Assembly: GCF_003337735.1 (NCBI RefSeq)
Contig: NZ_QPJY01000001.1
Span: forward strand, 364,650-428,649
Source of the DNA: Thioalbus denitrificans
Lineage (GTDB): Bacteria > Pseudomonadota > Gammaproteobacteria > DSM-26407
Reading direction: 5' to 3'
Length of the DNA stretch: 64,000 nucleotides
Made by a program: the position numbers and the translations under genes. How positions within the stretch are numbered: position 1 is the stretch's first letter; every line of letters starts with the position of its first letter. Positions 62,741 through 64,000 of this stretch are shown piece by piece. The notes beneath the pieces were generated by a model, which saw only the letters and a list, made by a program, of their open reading frames with translations, had not been told where the DNA came from and ran no database searches.

Positions 62741-64000
62741 ATGGCGAAAACCTACAGCGCGGGCGTCAAGGAATACCGCGAAACGTACTGGATGCCCGAG
62801 TACACCCCCAAGGACACCGACATTCTGGCGTGCTTCAAGATTACCCCCCAGGCCGGGGTGCCCCGTGAAGAGGCGGCCGCGGCCGTGGCGGCGGAATCCT
62901 CCACCGGCACCTGGACCACCGTGTGGACCGACCTCCTCACCGATCTCGACTACTACAAGGGCCGCGCCTACGCCATCGAGGATGTGCCGGGCAACGACGA
63001 GGCCTTCTATGCCTTCATCGCCTACCCCATCGATCTCTTCGAAGAGGGTTCGGTGGTGAACGTGTTCACCTCCCTGGTGGGCAACGTGTTCGGCTTCAAG
63101 GCCGTGCGCGCCCTGCGCCTGGAGGACGTGCGCTTCCCCATCGCCTACGTGATGACCTGCAACGGTCCGCCCCACGGCATCCAGGTGGAGCGCGACATCA
63201 TGAACAAGTACGGCCGTCCGCTGCTGGGCTGCACCATCAAGCCCAAGCTGGGCCTGTCGGCCAAGAACTACGGCCGCGCCGTCTACGAGTGCCTGCGCGG
63301 CGGTCTCGATTTCACCAAGGACGACGAGAACGTCAACTCCCAGCCGTTCATGCGCTGGCGCCAGCGGTTCGACTTCGTCATGGACGCCATCCACAAGGCG
63401 GAGCAGGAGACCGGCGAGCGCAAGGGCCACTACCTGAACGTGACCGCGCCCACCCCGGAGGAGATGTACAAGCGTGCGGAGTACGCCAAGGAGATCGGCG
63501 CGCCCATCATCATGCACGACTACATCACCGGCGGCTTCTGCGCCAACACGGGCCTGGCCCAGTGGTGCCGGGACAACGGCCTGCTGCTCCACATCCACCG
63601 CGCCATGCACGCGGTGCTGGACCGCAACCCCAACCACGGCATCCACTTCCGCGTGCTGACCAAGATCCTGCGCCTGTCCGGCGGTGATCACCTGCATACC
63701 GGCACCGTGGTGGGCAAGCTCGAGGGCGACCGCGAGTCCACCCTGGGCTGGATCGACCTGCTGCGCGACTCCTACATCAAGGAAGACCGCAGCCGCGGCA
63801 TCTTCTTCGACCAGGACTGGGGCTCCATGCCCGGCGCCTTCGCCGTGGCCTCCGGCGGCATCCACGTCTGGCACATGCCGGCGCTGGTGACCATCTTCGG
63901 TGACGACGCCGTGCTGCAGTTCGGTGGCGGCACCCTGGGCCACCCGTGGGGCAACGCGGCCGGCGCCGCGGCCAACCGCGTGGCGCTCGAGGCCTGCGTC
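62741..64000 (+). CDS. cbbL: RuBisCO form I large subunit (3' end beyond window)
   Basis: Fixes CO2 onto ribulose 1,5-bisphosphate. 420 codons are present to the window edge, without a stop; full proteins are about 470 aa. Start [19 protein letters not shown] with TGGAGGAA before the ATG. Catalytic parts are [16 protein letters not shown] (proton-abstracting Lys), [17 protein letters not shown] (carbamylated Lys), [13 protein letters not shown] and loop 6 [16 protein letters not shown]. The sequence is of the bacterial form IA type. cbbS would be expected just beyond the window. Confidence 0.97.
   Translation, partial: MAKTYSAGVKEYRETYWMPEYTPKDTDILACFKITPQAGVPREEAAAAVAAESSTGTWTTVWTDLLTDLDYYKGRAYAIEDVPGNDEAFYAFIAYPIDLFEEGSVVNVFTSLVGNVFGFKAVRALRLEDVRFPIAYVMTCNGPPHGIQVERDIMNKYGRPLLGCTIKPKLGLSAKNYGRAVYECLRGGLDFTKDDENVNSQPFMRWRQRFDFVMDAIHKAEQETGERKGHYLNVTAPTPEEMYKRAEYAKEIGAPIIMHDYITGGFCANTGLAQWCRDNGLLLHIHRAMHAVLDRNPNHGIHFRVLTKILRLSGGDHLHTGTVVGKLEGDRESTLGWIDLLRDSYIKEDRSRGIFFDQDWGSMPGAFAVASGGIHVWHMPALVTIFGDDAVLQFGGGTLGHPWGNAAGAAANRVALEACV

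Overview
This window looks like the chromosome of a GC-rich, sulfur-oxidising, CO2-fixing gammaproteobacterium, most plausibly of the Chromatiales/Ectothiorhodospiraceae group. That placement is inferred from gene content and synteny, because no rRNA is present. The metabolic evidence is flavocytochrome c sulfide dehydrogenase (fccAB), a cytoplasmic sulfite-oxidising molybdoenzyme (soeABC-type), a form I RuBisCO large subunit cut by the window end, a CbbR-type regulator, a periplasmic DsrE-family protein and several multiheme cytochromes. Both O2-dependent (coq7) and O2-independent (ubiT, ubiU, ubiV) ubiquinone genes are present, which suggests life across oxic and anoxic conditions.

Layout. 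(1) 0.2-14 kb is an expanded version of the classic lptD-surA-pdxA-rsmA-apaG-apaH-folA cluster, with extra genes inserted: a YjdF-like membrane protein, glucokinase, 6-phosphogluconolactonase, an HbpS-like protein, a 70-aa protein, Usp and a Cache sensor. (2) 14-24 kb holds a large cyclase-like protein, amgK and murU (peptidoglycan recycling), a TatD-associated radical SAM protein, cysC, a UDP-sugar dehydrogenase and epimerase pair, djlA and lpxR. (3) 24.6-36.5 kb has copD-like, rpe, gph, trpE-trpG-trpD-trpC, crp, osmC, VOC, speD, dsrE-like, coq7 and yjbQ, close to the order known from Pseudomonas. (4) 36.7-44 kb has moaA, an HDAC-like protein, fccBA, a secreted ankyrin protein, a NapC/NirT cytochrome and a TauD-like dioxygenase. 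(5) 44-55.5 kb looks like an anaerobic or redox island: radical SAM-ubiU-ubiV, a 32-aa membrane peptide, ubiT, SirB2, an NnrS-like protein, DUF2249, hemerythrin, a 7-heme lipoprotein cytochrome, PpiC and TlpA. FNR-type boxes lie in front of three of these units. (6) 55.7-64 kb has soeCBA, cbbR, purC and cbbL (partial).

The most unusual feature is the intergenic DNA. At least a dozen intergenic regions carry short elements whose arms are 2-6 degenerate copies of a 7-, 8- or 9-nt unit. Usually an inverted copy of the arm closes the element 50-200 bp later. Elements of one unit family can be nested inside another. Several begin at or inside a stop codon, and one 7-nt array lies in frame inside a sugar-dehydrogenase gene. 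A second, separate family has CTAG-bounded terminal inverted repeats and resembles a MITE (three copies). Other points worth following up are the 32-aa membrane peptide with its own promoter, a Trp-rich leader peptide before trpE, and tandem hairpins in the cbbL leader.
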